Origin: Bog-793 sp963823945
GTDB taxonomy: Bacteria; Actinomycetota; Acidimicrobiia; Acidimicrobiales; Bog-793
DNA length: 64,000 nucleotides
Assembly (NCBI GenBank): GCA_963823945.1
Contig: CAWGNK010000005.1
Coordinates: 124,001 to 188,000 of the forward strand
Direction of reading: 5' to 3'
Part shown: piece by piece, positions 1 through 8,895 of the stretch
Position numbering within the stretch: position 1 is the first letter of the stretch
Layout of the letters: each line of letters opens with the position of its first letter
Notes under the pieces: model-generated
What the model saw: only the letters and a program-made list of their open reading frames with translations
Told to the model about the DNA's origin: nothing
Databases searched by the model: none
Made by a program: the position numbers and the translations under genes

Positions 1-833
1 ACGGGCAGGATCTCGTCGGCGAAGCTCCCGAGGAGCTCGCGCAGCGCCCGGATCGCGGTGCCCTCGATCTGGCAGACCCGTGAGGCGGTGACGCCGAGCT
101 GGGCCCCGATCTGCTCGAAGGTGAAGCCCTCGAACAGGTGGAGCGTGATGACCCGGCGCTGGCGCTCGGGCAGCTCGTCGACGGCGCGGCGCAGCGCCGC
201 GATCTCCTCGGACTCGACGACGGATGTCTCGGGGTCGCCGCCTGCCTGGCTGGGCAGGACGTCGCAGAGGCGGATCGTGCCGTCGGACCCCTCGACCTCG
301 ACGACGCGGTCGAGGTGCAGCAGCTGGGAGGACTGCAGCCCCGACAGGACCGCCTGGCGCGCCGCGCCGAGGACGCCCATCGTGTCGAGGACCTCGGAGG
401 ACACGGGCTCCCGCCCGAGCCGGTGGCCGAGCTCGTCGGCGGTCGACTGGTACTCGCTCACGCGTCGGCGGACCGAGCGGGGGAGCCAGTCGAGCCGGCG
501 CAGCTCGTCGTAGATGGCGCCGCGGATCCGCTGCGAGGCGTAGCCGGGGAAGCGCTCGATCGCCGAGGCCGGGTCGAAGCGGTCGATCGCCCCGACGAGA
601 CCGAGGATGCCGAAACCGACGAGGTCCCCGCGGTCCCAGTGGGTGCGGACCGATCCGGGGAGCTGGCCGATGACGACGAGGACGAGGGGCTCGTAGGCGA
701 GGAGGAGGTCGTTGCGGCTGAGCTCGTCACGGCTCGCCCAGAAGCGATCCCAAAGACTGGCGTAGGAGGGCGCGGTGTAGAAAAAGCGCCCGGCGACGGT
801 CTCGGCCGGCTGGTCGACGAGGTCGGCGGTCAC
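1..833 (-). CDS. RNA polymerase sigma factor, FliA/WhiG type (3' end cut by window edge)
   Basis: Directs core RNA polymerase to a specialised promoter class. About 277 codons are visible, read from a GTG at 833, the only start codon after an in-frame TAG upstream. Region 2 is clear (PLVLVVIGQL, then DLVGFGILGLVGAIDRFDP and a YASQRIRGAIYDELRRLDW stretch), followed by the region 3 PRSVRR segment and region 4 (LPERQRRVITLHLFEGFT, then the helix-turn-helix EQIGAQLGVTASRVCQIE). The IRGAIYDELRRLDWLPRSVR block is characteristic of the FliA/WhiG subfamily rather than SigA or SigB. Whether it controls flagella or differentiation cannot be told here. It is divergent from a GGDEF-EAL gene, which matters because WhiG in Streptomyces is controlled by a c-di-GMP-dependent anti-sigma factor. 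The stop codon is outside the window. Confidence 0.9.
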   Translation of the reverse strand, partial: MTADLVDQPAETVAGRFFYTAPSYASLWDRFWASRDELSRNDLLLAYEPLVLVVIGQLPGSVRTHWDRGDLVGFGILGLVGAIDRFDPASAIERFPGYASQRIRGAIYDELRRLDWLPRSVRRRVSEYQSTADELGHRLGREPVSSEVLDTMGVLGAARQAVLSGLQSSQLLHLDRVVEVEGSDGTIRLCDVLPSQAGGDPETSVVESEEIAALRRAVDELPERQRRVITLHLFEGFTFEQIGAQLGVTASRVCQIEGTAIRALRELLGSFADEILP

Positions 834-1016
834 TGTCCCACCGTCTCGTTCGGGACGGCCGCCGTCCGTCGCCGCCGCGCGGGCACGGAGCGTGACATAT
901 GACTAATTCGTGCCCCATCAGTTTCAGTGGCTACTTCTAGCACATTTGCATCATAGGCAACTCATATTGACTAGCGGTAGCCCCAATTTCAGGTTTTGCG
1001 CTCAATGTCACGCTCA

Positions 1017-1032
1017 GTGGTAATACAACCAC
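1017..1032. promoter_or_regulatory. Inverted repeat GTGGT-N6-ACCAC, copy 1
   Basis: Perfect 5-base arms (1017-1021 and 1028-1032) around AATACA, flanked by A on the left and G on the right. The same pattern with the same flanks recurs at 1267-1282. Two copies of a dyad with the same 6-base spacer in one intergenic region suggest a transcription-factor operator; no regulator is assigned. Confidence 0.4.
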
Positions 1033-1266
1033 GGAGTGTCGCCTATTAGGACAATCGGCAGCCGACCGGATGCCCATGTTTCCGTGCCCCGGGACACGGC
1101 AATGCGCCGGGAATGAGAGCGACTGGCGGGGCGCGGCGTTGGGGGCAGGACGAGCCGGCTGCGTTGCCGGGCGTGGCGGCGGACCAATGGGGCGGGCCGC
1201 CAGGTGCCGAGTTCCCGGCGTCGGTGCTGTTCCGGGTCCGAACGGCGGGGAGGAACATCACCAAAA

Positions 1267-1282
1267 GTGGTACAGTGACCAC
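1267..1282. promoter_or_regulatory. Inverted repeat GTGGT-N6-ACCAC, copy 2
   Basis: Arms 1267-1271 and 1278-1282 around ACAGTG, again flanked by A and G, lying 105 bases before the GGDEF-EAL start. It matches copy 1 at all 12 conserved positions. It could be an operator controlling the c-di-GMP enzyme gene or, less likely, a small RNA hairpin. Confidence 0.4.
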
Positions 1283-1387
1283 GCTTCGTGGCGGCTGGGA
1301 ATCTGGCCCGCCATTGGGCCGGAACACTTAAGGCGAATCGCCGGCGTGCCGTTAGGCGGGGGACCAAGACGAGGAGGTGATAGCGGT

Positions 1388-3817
1388 ATGGCGGTCCTGA
1401 CCCGGCGGGAGAACTCGCCGCAGCCCGATACGGCCTCGAAGCGGCTCGGGGTCTTCGTCGTCACGCGCCGCCACCTCGTCGTGGCGGGCGTCTGGGGGGT
1501 CCTCCTCGTCCTCGCCCTCGTCGACGCGACCGGGGGGCTCGCCTTCGGCCTGGCGGCCGCCGGCACGATCGGGGCGATCGCCTTCGGCGTCCACCGCTAC
1601 CGCCCGGCGAGGCGCCTGCCGTGGTTCATGGCGCTCACCGCCTTCACGCTCTTTGTCGCCGGCGGCGTCGCCCGCGACGACCTGCACACGCTCGGTGTCC
1701 TCACCGCGCACCGCTCGCTCATCCCGGATCTCATCGTGCTGCCGGGCTACGCGATCCTGGGCGCGGCGCTGATCGCCATCATCCGGGCCCGCACCGGGTC
1801 GACGCGCCACCGCCTCGGCATCATCTACGACGGCGTCATCGCCTCGCTCGCCGTGCTCGCCTGCTCGCTCGTGTACGTGATCGAGCCCGTGCTGGCTCGC
1901 AAGAGCGCGCCGGTGGACCTGAAACTGATCCTCGTCTGCTATCCGGCGGCCTCGCTCTTCTTGCTCATCATGACGCTGCAGATCGCCTTCGGCACGAGCC
2001 GCGAGCGGTGCACGGCGGACCGCTTCCTCATCGCCGGACTGCTCTCGATGTTCGTCGGCGACGCCCTGTACATGTTCGCCGAGATCCACCTCGTCAGCGT
2101 CCCCGTCAACGTCCTCGACCTGCCCTACGTGATCGCCTTCGCCGGGGCGGCGACCTGTGCGCTCGATCCTTCGATGCGCACCCTCACCGAGCCCGCCGAC
2201 AAGCGCGCGGCGCGGTGGACCCCGGGCCGCATCGCGCTCGTCGGCATCGCCTTCTTCGTCCCGGCGCTTCTCGTCCTGCAGGAGCGGCGGTATCCGACGA
2301 CCGAACGGCTGGCGCTGTTCGCGATCATCGTCGTCCTGACGACGGTGGCGATCCTGCAGATCCTCCAGGCGGTGCAGTCGGCCGAGCGGTCGGAGGCGCG
2401 CCTCATCGACCGGGCGCTGCACGACGACCTCACCGGATTGCCGAACCGCCGGGCGATGGAGCAGTACCTCGGCGACCTCGCGGCGCGCTCGTCCTCACGG
2501 GGTACGCCCGTCGGGCTGATGTTCTTCGACCTCGACCGGTTCAAGCTCATCAACGACACGCTCGGCCACCGCTACGGCGACGAGCTCCTCGTGCAGGTCG
2601 CCAAGCGTCTCGCCGAGAACACCCGCACCGGCGATCTCGTCAGCCGGATCGGCGGCGACGAGTTCGTCGTCGTGCTCGGCGGGACCGTCGGTGTCTCCGA
2701 GGCCCGCGCCCTGGCCAACCGGTTGCGGGGGTGCCTGCGGGCGCCGTTCCACATCGACGGTTCCGAGTTCTTCGTCACGGCGTCGATCGGGATGGCCTTC
2801 GCGACCCCGGACGCCTCGTTCGATCCCGAGGTGCTCGTCCGCGACGCCGACACGGCCGTCCACCAGGCCAAGGAGGCCGGTCGCGACGCCGTCGCCGTAT
2901 TTGACGACTCGATGCGCGTCCACCTCACCGAGCGGGTCGAGATCGCACGCGACCTGCGCCGCGCCATCGAGCACCACGAGCTCCACCTCGTGTTCCAGCC
3001 GATCGTGCGGATGGGCTACAACGAGGTGCTCGGCTTCGAGGCGCTCGTCCGCTGGGCGCACCCGACGCTCGGCGTGCTCCTGCCGAAGCGCTTCATCCCG
3101 CTCGCCGAGGAGAGCGACCTCATCTGCGAGATCGGCAGCTGGGTCCTCGACGACGCCCTCCGGCAGCTCGTCGTCTGCCGCGCCGTCCCGGGCTTCGGGC
3201 ACCTCACCGCGGCGGTCAACCTCTCGGCGCTCCAGCTGCAGGACGAGCTGCTCGTGCAGCGGGTCGGACGTGCCCTCGCCGTGCACGGGCTGGAGGGCTC
3301 GGCGCTCACGCTCGAGCTCACCGAGTCCGAGATGATGAGCAACCCCGAGCTCTCGATCGCCTCTTTGACGGCGCTGCGCCGCCTCGGCATCCAGATCGCC
3401 GTCGACGACTTCGGGACGAAGTACTCGTCGCTCGCCTACCTGCAGCGCCTGCCGGTCAACATCTTGAAGATCGACCAGAGCTTCGTCGCCGACATGTCGG
3501 ACGCCGAGCCCGTGGCCTCGGAGTCGCTCATCGCGGCGATCCTCGCGATGAGCAGCGCCCTCGGGATCCAGACGATCGTCGAGGGTGTCGAGACGGCCGA
3601 ACAGGCCCGGCACCTGATGGCACTGGGCTGCAGCTCCGCCCAGGGCTACTTCTACGCCCGCCCCGCCCGCGGCGACCAGATCATCGACGTGCTCGGGCTG
3701 CTCACGCGGACGCAGCCCTACGCAGCGGCGGAGCAGCGGCAGCCGGCCGTGCCGGTGCGCCTTCCCGCGAACCACGAGTCTGCCGAGGGATGGACCTCGC
3801 GGCGCCCTTCAGCCTGA
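1388..3817 (+). CDS. Membrane-anchored GGDEF-EAL protein (c-di-GMP turnover)
   Basis: Predicted cyclic-di-GMP synthase and/or phosphodiesterase, 809 aa. The start is the ATG at 1388, preceded at 8 bases by a strong AGGAGGTGA site (1372-1380); the open frame continues upstream but without a comparable site. Residues about 27-325 form a run of hydrophobic segments (roughly 8-10 spans). The diguanylate cyclase domain follows, with DDLTGLPNRR near 346 and an intact RIGGDEF near 421. The EAL domain begins near 540 with FQPIVRM and FEALVRW (intact EAL near 551), and carries DDFGTKYSSL and KIDQSFV. Both active-site signatures are intact, so either activity is possible. It diverges from the sigma factor and its last 116 bases overlap the convergent GNAT-like gene. 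Confidence 0.93.
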   Translation: MAVLTRRENSPQPDTASKRLGVFVVTRRHLVVAGVWGVLLVLALVDATGGLAFGLAAAGTIGAIAFGVHRYRPARRLPWFMALTAFTLFVAGGVARDDLHTLGVLTAHRSLIPDLIVLPGYAILGAALIAIIRARTGSTRHRLGIIYDGVIASLAVLACSLVYVIEPVLARKSAPVDLKLILVCYPAASLFLLIMTLQIAFGTSRERCTADRFLIAGLLSMFVGDALYMFAEIHLVSVPVNVLDLPYVIAFAGAATCALDPSMRTLTEPADKRAARWTPGRIALVGIAFFVPALLVLQERRYPTTERLALFAIIVVLTTVAILQILQAVQSAERSEARLIDRALHDDLTGLPNRRAMEQYLGDLAARSSSRGTPVGLMFFDLDRFKLINDTLGHRYGDELLVQVAKRLAENTRTGDLVSRIGGDEFVVVLGGTVGVSEARALANRLRGCLRAPFHIDGSEFFVTASIGMAFATPDASFDPEVLVRDADTAVHQAKEAGRDAVAVFDDSMRVHLTERVEIARDLRRAIEHHELHLVFQPIVRMGYNEVLGFEALVRWAHPTLGVLLPKRFIPLAEESDLICEIGSWVLDDALRQLVVCRAVPGFGHLTAAVNLSALQLQDELLVQRVGRALAVHGLEGSALTLELTESEMMSNPELSIASLTALRRLGIQIAVDDFGTKYSSLAYLQRLPVNILKIDQSFVADMSDAEPVASESLIAAILAMSSALGIQTIVEGVETAEQARHLMALGCSSAQGYFYARPARGDQIIDVLGLLTRTQPYAAAEQRQPAVPVRLPANHESAEGWTSRRPSA

Positions 3818-4604
3818 GCTCGGGCGCGGAAAAGATCGTCTGCGCGAGGGTCGTCGACTCGACGAGGTCGAGGGGGCGCAGCGCCGGTTCGATGCCGACG
3901 CCTTCGTAGATGATCCCGTGGATCGCCGGGTCCTCGATCGCGAGCCGGCGGCGCCAGTCCGAGACGCAGCCGTAGATCGGCAGGCTGTCGCGCGAGCCGA
4001 GATACGGGCGGCCCTCCGCCAGCGCGAAGAACGGCTGGTGGAAGCGGGCCTTGGACATCCGGAACACGGCGCGATCGAGGATCGCGACCATCCACTCGAC
4101 GCCGAGCGCTTCGCCGGTGCGGACGATCGACTGGTACAGGCCCAGCGCGACGAGCCCGGTCGCGGCGGCGCTGCGGTACCCCGCGTCGATGGCGAGGGTC
4201 GCGATGTCCCAGGTCCTTTCCAGCGAGAGCCCGATCCCGCTACGGGAAAGCATCGACTCCGCCGGCTCGTGCCAGAGCGGCTCCAGGTCGTTCAGCGTCT
4301 TCAGTCCGGGACCGTGCGCCGTCGGCACGATGATCCGGATCACCCCGGCCGGGCACAGCCGGCGGTGGTCGAGGACCGTGAAGAACAGGCTCGACGCCTC
4401 GTAGGGCCCGTACTCGGCGGCGAGGAGCTCTGGCGTGTTGCCGAAGGCCTCGAGGAAGACCGCCCGCTCGACGCTGCGGCCCAGCTCGGCGGCCGGGTCG
4501 TCGGGCAGAAAGACGTAGGCGCCGAACGGCTGGCGGGTGTCTGCGCCGATGACCGATCGGGCGAGCTGCTCGAGCTCGTCGGCTCGGGCTTCGAGGGTCG
4601 TCAC
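3702..4604 (-). CDS. GNAT-fold protein resembling autoinducer/N-acyl amino acid synthases
   Basis: About 300 aa, function not established. I chose the GTG at 4604, 16 bases after the stop of the upstream gene; an in-frame GTG at 4652 would overlap that gene by 32 bases. The core resembles the acyltransferase fold of LuxI/FeeM-like enzymes: a strand with FFTVLDHRRLCPAGVIRI, then TWDIATLAIDAGYRS and a helix-rich LYQSIVRTGEALGVEWMVA segment. The last 40 residues are Arg/Ala-rich low complexity and lie in the stretch that overlaps the convergent GGDEF-EAL gene. It forms a tight pair with the AdoMet-decarboxylase-like gene 4621-4998, so a shared pathway (amine or AdoMet-derived substrate acylation) is plausible but is inference. 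Confidence 0.6.
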   Translation of the reverse strand: MTTLEARADELEQLARSVIGADTRQPFGAYVFLPDDPAAELGRSVERAVFLEAFGNTPELLAAEYGPYEASSLFFTVLDHRRLCPAGVIRIIVPTAHGPGLKTLNDLEPLWHEPAESMLSRSGIGLSLERTWDIATLAIDAGYRSAAATGLVALGLYQSIVRTGEALGVEWMVAILDRAVFRMSKARFHQPFFALAEGRPYLGSRDSLPIYGCVSDWRRRLAIEDPAIHGIIYEGVGIEPALRPLDLVESTTLAQTIFSAPELRLKGAARSIPRQTRGSREGAPARPAAAAPPLRRAASA

Positions 4605-4620
4605 GGCCGTCTCACGGTGC

Positions 4621-4998
4621 TCAGAACTCCCGGGAGACGATCTCGTCGGCACCGAAGAACGACCTCGTGTAGGCGACGACCGCCTCGGCGTCGAACGGCG
4701 CGCACGTGTAGACGTCGACGCTGAAGAACAAAAGTGGCTGCTCCCAGGCGTAGAAGTGCGCGCCGGAGGACTCCCAGTGGACCCAGCCGGCCCAGCCGTA
4801 GGTGTCGGAGCGGTGGGTGACGGGCTCGATCAGGCGCTTCATCCGGCAGACGTCGGAGAGCCCGGAGAGGTAGCGGCGGATCGTGCCGTCGTCGATCGGC
4901 GCCGCGGGGTAGCCCTCGACGACCAGGCGCTGCCGGTAGATCGCCGGGGCGAGGTCCGGCACCTCGCGACAAACGAGTGATCCACGTGGCTCGTGCAT
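4621..4998 (-). CDS. S-adenosylmethionine decarboxylase-like protein (SpeD family homologue)
   Basis: 125 aa, the size of a bacterial SpeD proenzyme. The order of elements fits that family: an N-terminal strand QRLVVEGY, then PIDDGTIRRYL, a central VHWESSGAHFYAWE near 73-86 in the position where SpeD has its self-processing ESH motif, and FFSVDVYTC near 91-99 matching the conserved D-V/I-F-T-C strand. The processing serine would be Ser77 or Ser78, but the following His is shifted, so classical pyruvoyl formation is uncertain. Family members that decarboxylate other amino acids are known, so substrate cannot be assigned. It starts at ATG 4998 and runs directly into the GNAT-like gene. Confidence 0.55.
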   Translation of the reverse strand: MHEPRGSLVCREVPDLAPAIYRQRLVVEGYPAAPIDDGTIRRYLSGLSDVCRMKRLIEPVTHRSDTYGWAGWVHWESSGAHFYAWEQPLLFFSVDVYTCAPFDAEAVVAYTRSFFGADEIVSREF

Positions 4999-5016
4999 AG
5001 CGATGAGGTTAGTGAA

Positions 5017-5030
5017 GACACAAACGTGTC
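5017..5030. promoter_or_regulatory. Inverted repeat GACAC-N4-GTGTC upstream of the SpeD-like gene
   Basis: Perfect 5-base arms (5017-5021, 5026-5030) separated by AAAC, 19 bases upstream of the SpeD-like ATG in the divergent region 4999-5292. It could be an operator for the SpeD-like/GNAT pair. The rest of 4999-5292 shows no convincing gene. Confidence 0.3.
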
Positions 5031-5292
5031 ACAAGGGGAGGGCAATTCATGTCAGTCCGGCGCCGGGGCCAACCGCCCGCCGGGCGACGGGGGGATGGGC
5101 GGCTCACGAGCCAACGACCACCTCGTCCCCGGACCGGCACGCTGCCCGCCCGGGAGGATCTGCGGCCCCAAGCGGCGGTCGAGGGCCCCGGGGCGGGCCG
5201 GTGCCGCCACGGGCGCCGTCCTGCGCACCTAACCGTCCTTGGCTACGGTGGGTGGATGAGACCCGTTCGAACCAGCAGCTGGTAGGCGGCCG

Positions 5293-6301
5293 GTGCCCGC
5301 GCCGCTGCCTGCCGACCGCCCGGTGCGCTGGGGGATCCTCGCCACCGGGAAGATCTCGGCCACGCTCGTCGACGAGATCCGCCTCACGCCGGATTGCGAG
5401 GTCGTCGCCGTCGGGTCCCGCAGCGAGGAGTCGGCGCGGCGGTTCGCCGCGGCCCACGGCATCGCCACGGTCCACGGCTCCTACGACGCCCTCATCGAGG
5501 ACGACGCCGTCGACGTCGTCTACGTCGGCGCGAGCCACGCCGCCCATTTCGCTGCCGTCCGGCACTGCATCGAGGTGGGCCGGCCGGTGCTGTGCGAGAA
5601 GCCCCTCACGGTCGAGGCGGCCCAGACCGAGGAGCTCGTGCGGGCGGCGCGCGCCGCTGACGTCTTTTTCATGGAGGCGATGTGGATGCGCTGCCGGCCC
5701 GGCTTCGCCGAGCTGGCGGCGGTGCTCTCCTCGGGCGAGATCGGCGAGGTCCGCCACCTGCAGGCCGGGCTGGGGTTCGTCGCGACCGAGGAGCACTCTC
5801 ACCGGCTTCTTCGACCCGAACCAGGCCGGCGGGGCACTGCTCGACGTCGGCATCTACCCGATCACGCTCGCCTTCGCGACGCTCGGCGAACCCGACGAGA
5901 TCCGGGCGCTCGCCCATCTCGAGGGGGGCGTCGACCGCAGCGTCGTCATGGCGATGAGCTGGCCCACCGGCGCGACGGCGGTGCTCACCGGCACCTTCGA
6001 GGCGGACATCGACACCTCCGCCGTCTTCTCGGGGTCGAAGGGCCGGGTCGAGGTCACGGCGGCGTTCCAGGAGATCGGCGCTTTCACGGTCGCTGTGGAG
6101 GGCCGTCCCTCCCGCCGTGTCGTGCCGCCGGCCGAGGGGCGAGGCTACGTGCACGAGATCGCCGAGGTGGTGCGCTGCCTGCGCGCCGGGCTCACCGAGA
6201 GCCCGCTCGTGCCCCTCGACGAGTCGATCGCCATCATGCGGATCCTCGACGAGTGCCGCCGCCAGATCGGCCTCACCTACCCCGACGCCGCCTACCGCTG
6301 A
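5293..6301 (+). pseudogene. Gfo/Idh/MocA-family oxidoreductase, frameshifted
   Basis: NAD(P)-dependent sugar/inositol dehydrogenase family, about 335 aa if the frame is restored. The N-terminal Rossmann part is in one frame from GTG 5293 (GILATGKISATLVDEI, DVVYVGASHAAH, the signature CEKPLTVEAAQTEELV). Near 5795-5812 the frame changes by +1, and the rest continues in the second frame (LTGFFDPNQAGGALLDVGIY through to PDAAYR, stop at 6301). The break lies in CACTCTCACC and is best explained by one extra base. Since other housekeeping genes in this window break in the same way, I suspect a sequencing error rather than gene death. Substrate unknown. Confidence 0.8.
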
Positions 6302-6364
6302 CCCGGATTCCGGGAGCGGGGCACCGCGCCCCGCATCGTTGCTGGTGTTAGCGTTGTTTTCACT

Positions 6365-8864
6365 GTGGCTGCAGCGAAGGGTTCTGCGACAACGAAGTCC
6401 CGCTCGCGCCAGACGGGGAGGCACAGGACCGCCGCCCCGTCGTCGACCAGGCGGGCCGGCCCGGCCCGGGGCGGCGCGCGCCCGTCCGTGACGGCGACGA
6501 GGCGCGCCGCGGCGCACGACGAGACGGCCCGTGAGCCCGACGAGGTGTGGGGCTGGCTTCTCATCGTGGTCGGGGTCCTCGCGGTGTTGGCGATCCATTT
6601 CAACCTCCTCGGGCCGGCCGGGATCGGTGTCCGTCGTGTCGGCGCCGCCGGGCTCGGCTGGGGTCTCGACGTCCTCCCGCTCGGCCTGGTCGTCGCCGGT
6701 GGGACGCTCGTTGTCGGTCGCGCCCGGCGCGGCGCGGTCGGCGCGCTCCTGGCCCTCGTGGCCCTCGCCGTGGCGGCGGCGGGTCTCGGCGATCTCGCCG
6801 GCGGCCACCCCGGGACCGGGTCCGCGGCGCACCTCCTCGGCGGCGCCGGCGGGTACGTGGGGGCCGAGATCGGCGGCGGTCTGCGCAATCTCATCGGGGC
6901 GGCCGGGGCCGGTGTCGTCCTCGGGGCGGTCGCCTTCGTCGCCGTGTGCGCCTGCTTCGCACGTTCGGTGCGCCAGGGAGTGACCGGCATCTGGCACGCG
7001 CTCGGTGCCACGGGGCGTGCCGTGTCCCGGTTCTTCACCGTCGCCGAGACCGGGGAGACCCCCCCTGAAGACGTCGCCGCGGCCGACCTTCCGCCGGCCA
7101 AGCAGACGCCGCTCATCGACTGGCCCCTCGACGAGGCCGACGCGATCGCCGTGGAACCGCTCGACGAGCTGGCGTCGCTCGTCACCAAGACGCGGACCGG
7201 CCGGGGCAAGCCGGTGCCCGACGCCGGCGGGGAGGTCGACGAGGAGAGCATCGTCACGGTCCCACACGGGATCGAGCCCGTCCCCGCCGGCGACTTCCTC
7301 GCGCCGTCCGCCGTCGTCGAGCAGCTCGGCCTCGGCGTCGTGCCGGCGCCGAGCAGCTGGCGACTCCCCCAGGAACGGCTGCTGAAACGCTCCAAGGAGC
7401 TCGCCACCGACCGGCAGGGGATCGAGGAGCGCGGGAAGATCCTCGAGGGCGCGCTCGCCTCGCACGGCGTGACGACCCACGTCGCCGGCTACACGGTCGG
7501 GCCGACCGTCACGCGCTTCGAGCTCGAGCTCGCCCCCGGCGTCAAGGTCGCCCAGGTGACGAGTCTTTCCAAGGACATCGCCTACGTGATGGCCTCCCCC
7601 GACGTCCGGATCCTGGCGCCGATCCCGGGGCGTTCGGCGATCGGCGTCGAGGTGCCGAACCGGGACCGCCGACTCGTCACGCTCGGCGACGTCCTCTCCT
7701 CGCCCGAGGCGCACCGGGCGCTCCATCCGCTCGAGGTGGGTCTCGGCCGCGACATCGCCGGCCGGCCGGTGATGGTGAACCTCGCCGAGATGCCCCACCT
7801 CCTGATCGCCGGGGCGACGGGTTCGGGCAAGTCCTGCTGCATCAACTCGATCGTCACGTCGATCCTGATGCGCTCGACTCCCGAGCAGGTCCGGCTGATC
7901 CTGATCGACCCGAAACGGGTCGAGCTCGGCCACTTCAACGGCCTGCCGCACCTGCTCACGGAGGTGGTCGTCAACCCGAAGCGCGCCGCCAACGCGCTCG
8001 CCTGGACCGTCGCCGAGATGGAACGCCGCTACGACCTCCTCGCCGAGGTGGGCATGCGCGACATCACCGGCTACAACGAGGCGGTCGACCGGGGCGACCT
8101 CTCGGAGGGCCCATTCGACGGGCCGCTCGTCGGCCGTCGACGCCGCCGTCGACGACGCCGGGATCCCCGACCCGGCGGAGGGCAACCGCCACCAGAGGCT
8201 GCCGTTCGTCCTCGTCGTCGTCGACGAGCTGAACGACCTCATGATGGTCGCCGCCCGCGACGTCGAGGAGTCGATCTGCCGGATCGCGCAGATGGCGAGG
8301 GCGGTCGGCATCCACCTCGTGATCGCGACCCAGCGCCCGTCGGTCGACGTCATCACGGGCGTGATCAAGGCGAACATCCCCTCGCGCCTCGCCTTCTCGG
8401 TCTCGTCGCTCGCCGACTCCCGCGTCATCCTCGACCAGGCGGGTGCCGAACGCCTCATCGGCCGGGGAGACCTCCTGCTGCTCACCGCCTCGTCGAGCAT
8501 CCCGCGCCGGATCCAGAGCCCGTGGGTCTCCGAGGAGGAGGTGCACGCCGTCGTCGCCCACTGGCGGCGCCAGAGCGACGCCCTGTACGTCGACGGCATC
8601 GTCGGTGACGACGACGACCGGACCGGCGGCGGGCTCTTCGGTGACGACGACGAGGAGGAGCTGGTCCGCGAGGCGATGGATCTCGTCGTCCGCTCGCAGC
8701 TCGGCTCGACGTCGATGCTGCAGCGCAAGCTGCGCGTCGGCTTCTCGCGGGCCGGCCGCCTGATGGACCTGCTCGAACGGCGTGGCGTCGTCGGGCCGTC
8801 GGTGGGATCCAAGCCCCGGACCGTGCTCATGACCGTCGACGAGTACGAGGAGATCGAGCGCTGA
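6365..8864 (+). CDS. ftsK: DNA translocase FtsK/SpoIIIE (one frameshift)
   Basis: Septal DNA pump that clears chromosome ends during division; about 832 aa once the frame is repaired. Starts at GTG 6365 without a visible ribosome-binding site (possibly leaderless). Residues 55-190 contain the N-terminal membrane spans; a short acidic linker follows instead of a long Pro/Gln linker. The motor domain carries Walker A GATGSGKS near 483, DPKRVELGHFNGLPHL, and, after the frame change, VLVVVDELNDLMM (Walker B), ATQRPSVDVITG and SVSSLADSRVILDQ. The C-terminal gamma winged helix (LGSTSMLQRKLRVGFSRAGR) is present. The +1 shift lies between about 8110 and 8140 in a stretch of CCGTCGACG repeats. An essential gene would not normally be broken, so an assembly error is likely. 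Confidence 0.92.
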
Positions 8865-8895
8865 GTTCTCGCGCCGCCCACCCGCGTCGATTGAT

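Larger units (their letters stand above)
834..1387. other. Divergent intergenic region between the sigma factor and GGDEF-EAL genes
   Basis: 554 bases without a convincing gene. The part from 900 to 1060 is clearly more AT-rich than its surroundings, as expected for promoters. It carries two copies of an inverted repeat (listed separately) and a TTGACT at 967-972 that could be a -35 element. Reading frames through this stretch extend the GGDEF-EAL frame upstream but have no family resemblance. I see no RNA gene. Confidence 0.6.

Noticed and set aside
3718..4095. Open frames in other registers within the GNAT-like gene
   Set aside because: Shadow frames; the GNAT-like frame has the conserved-looking core and longer coverage.
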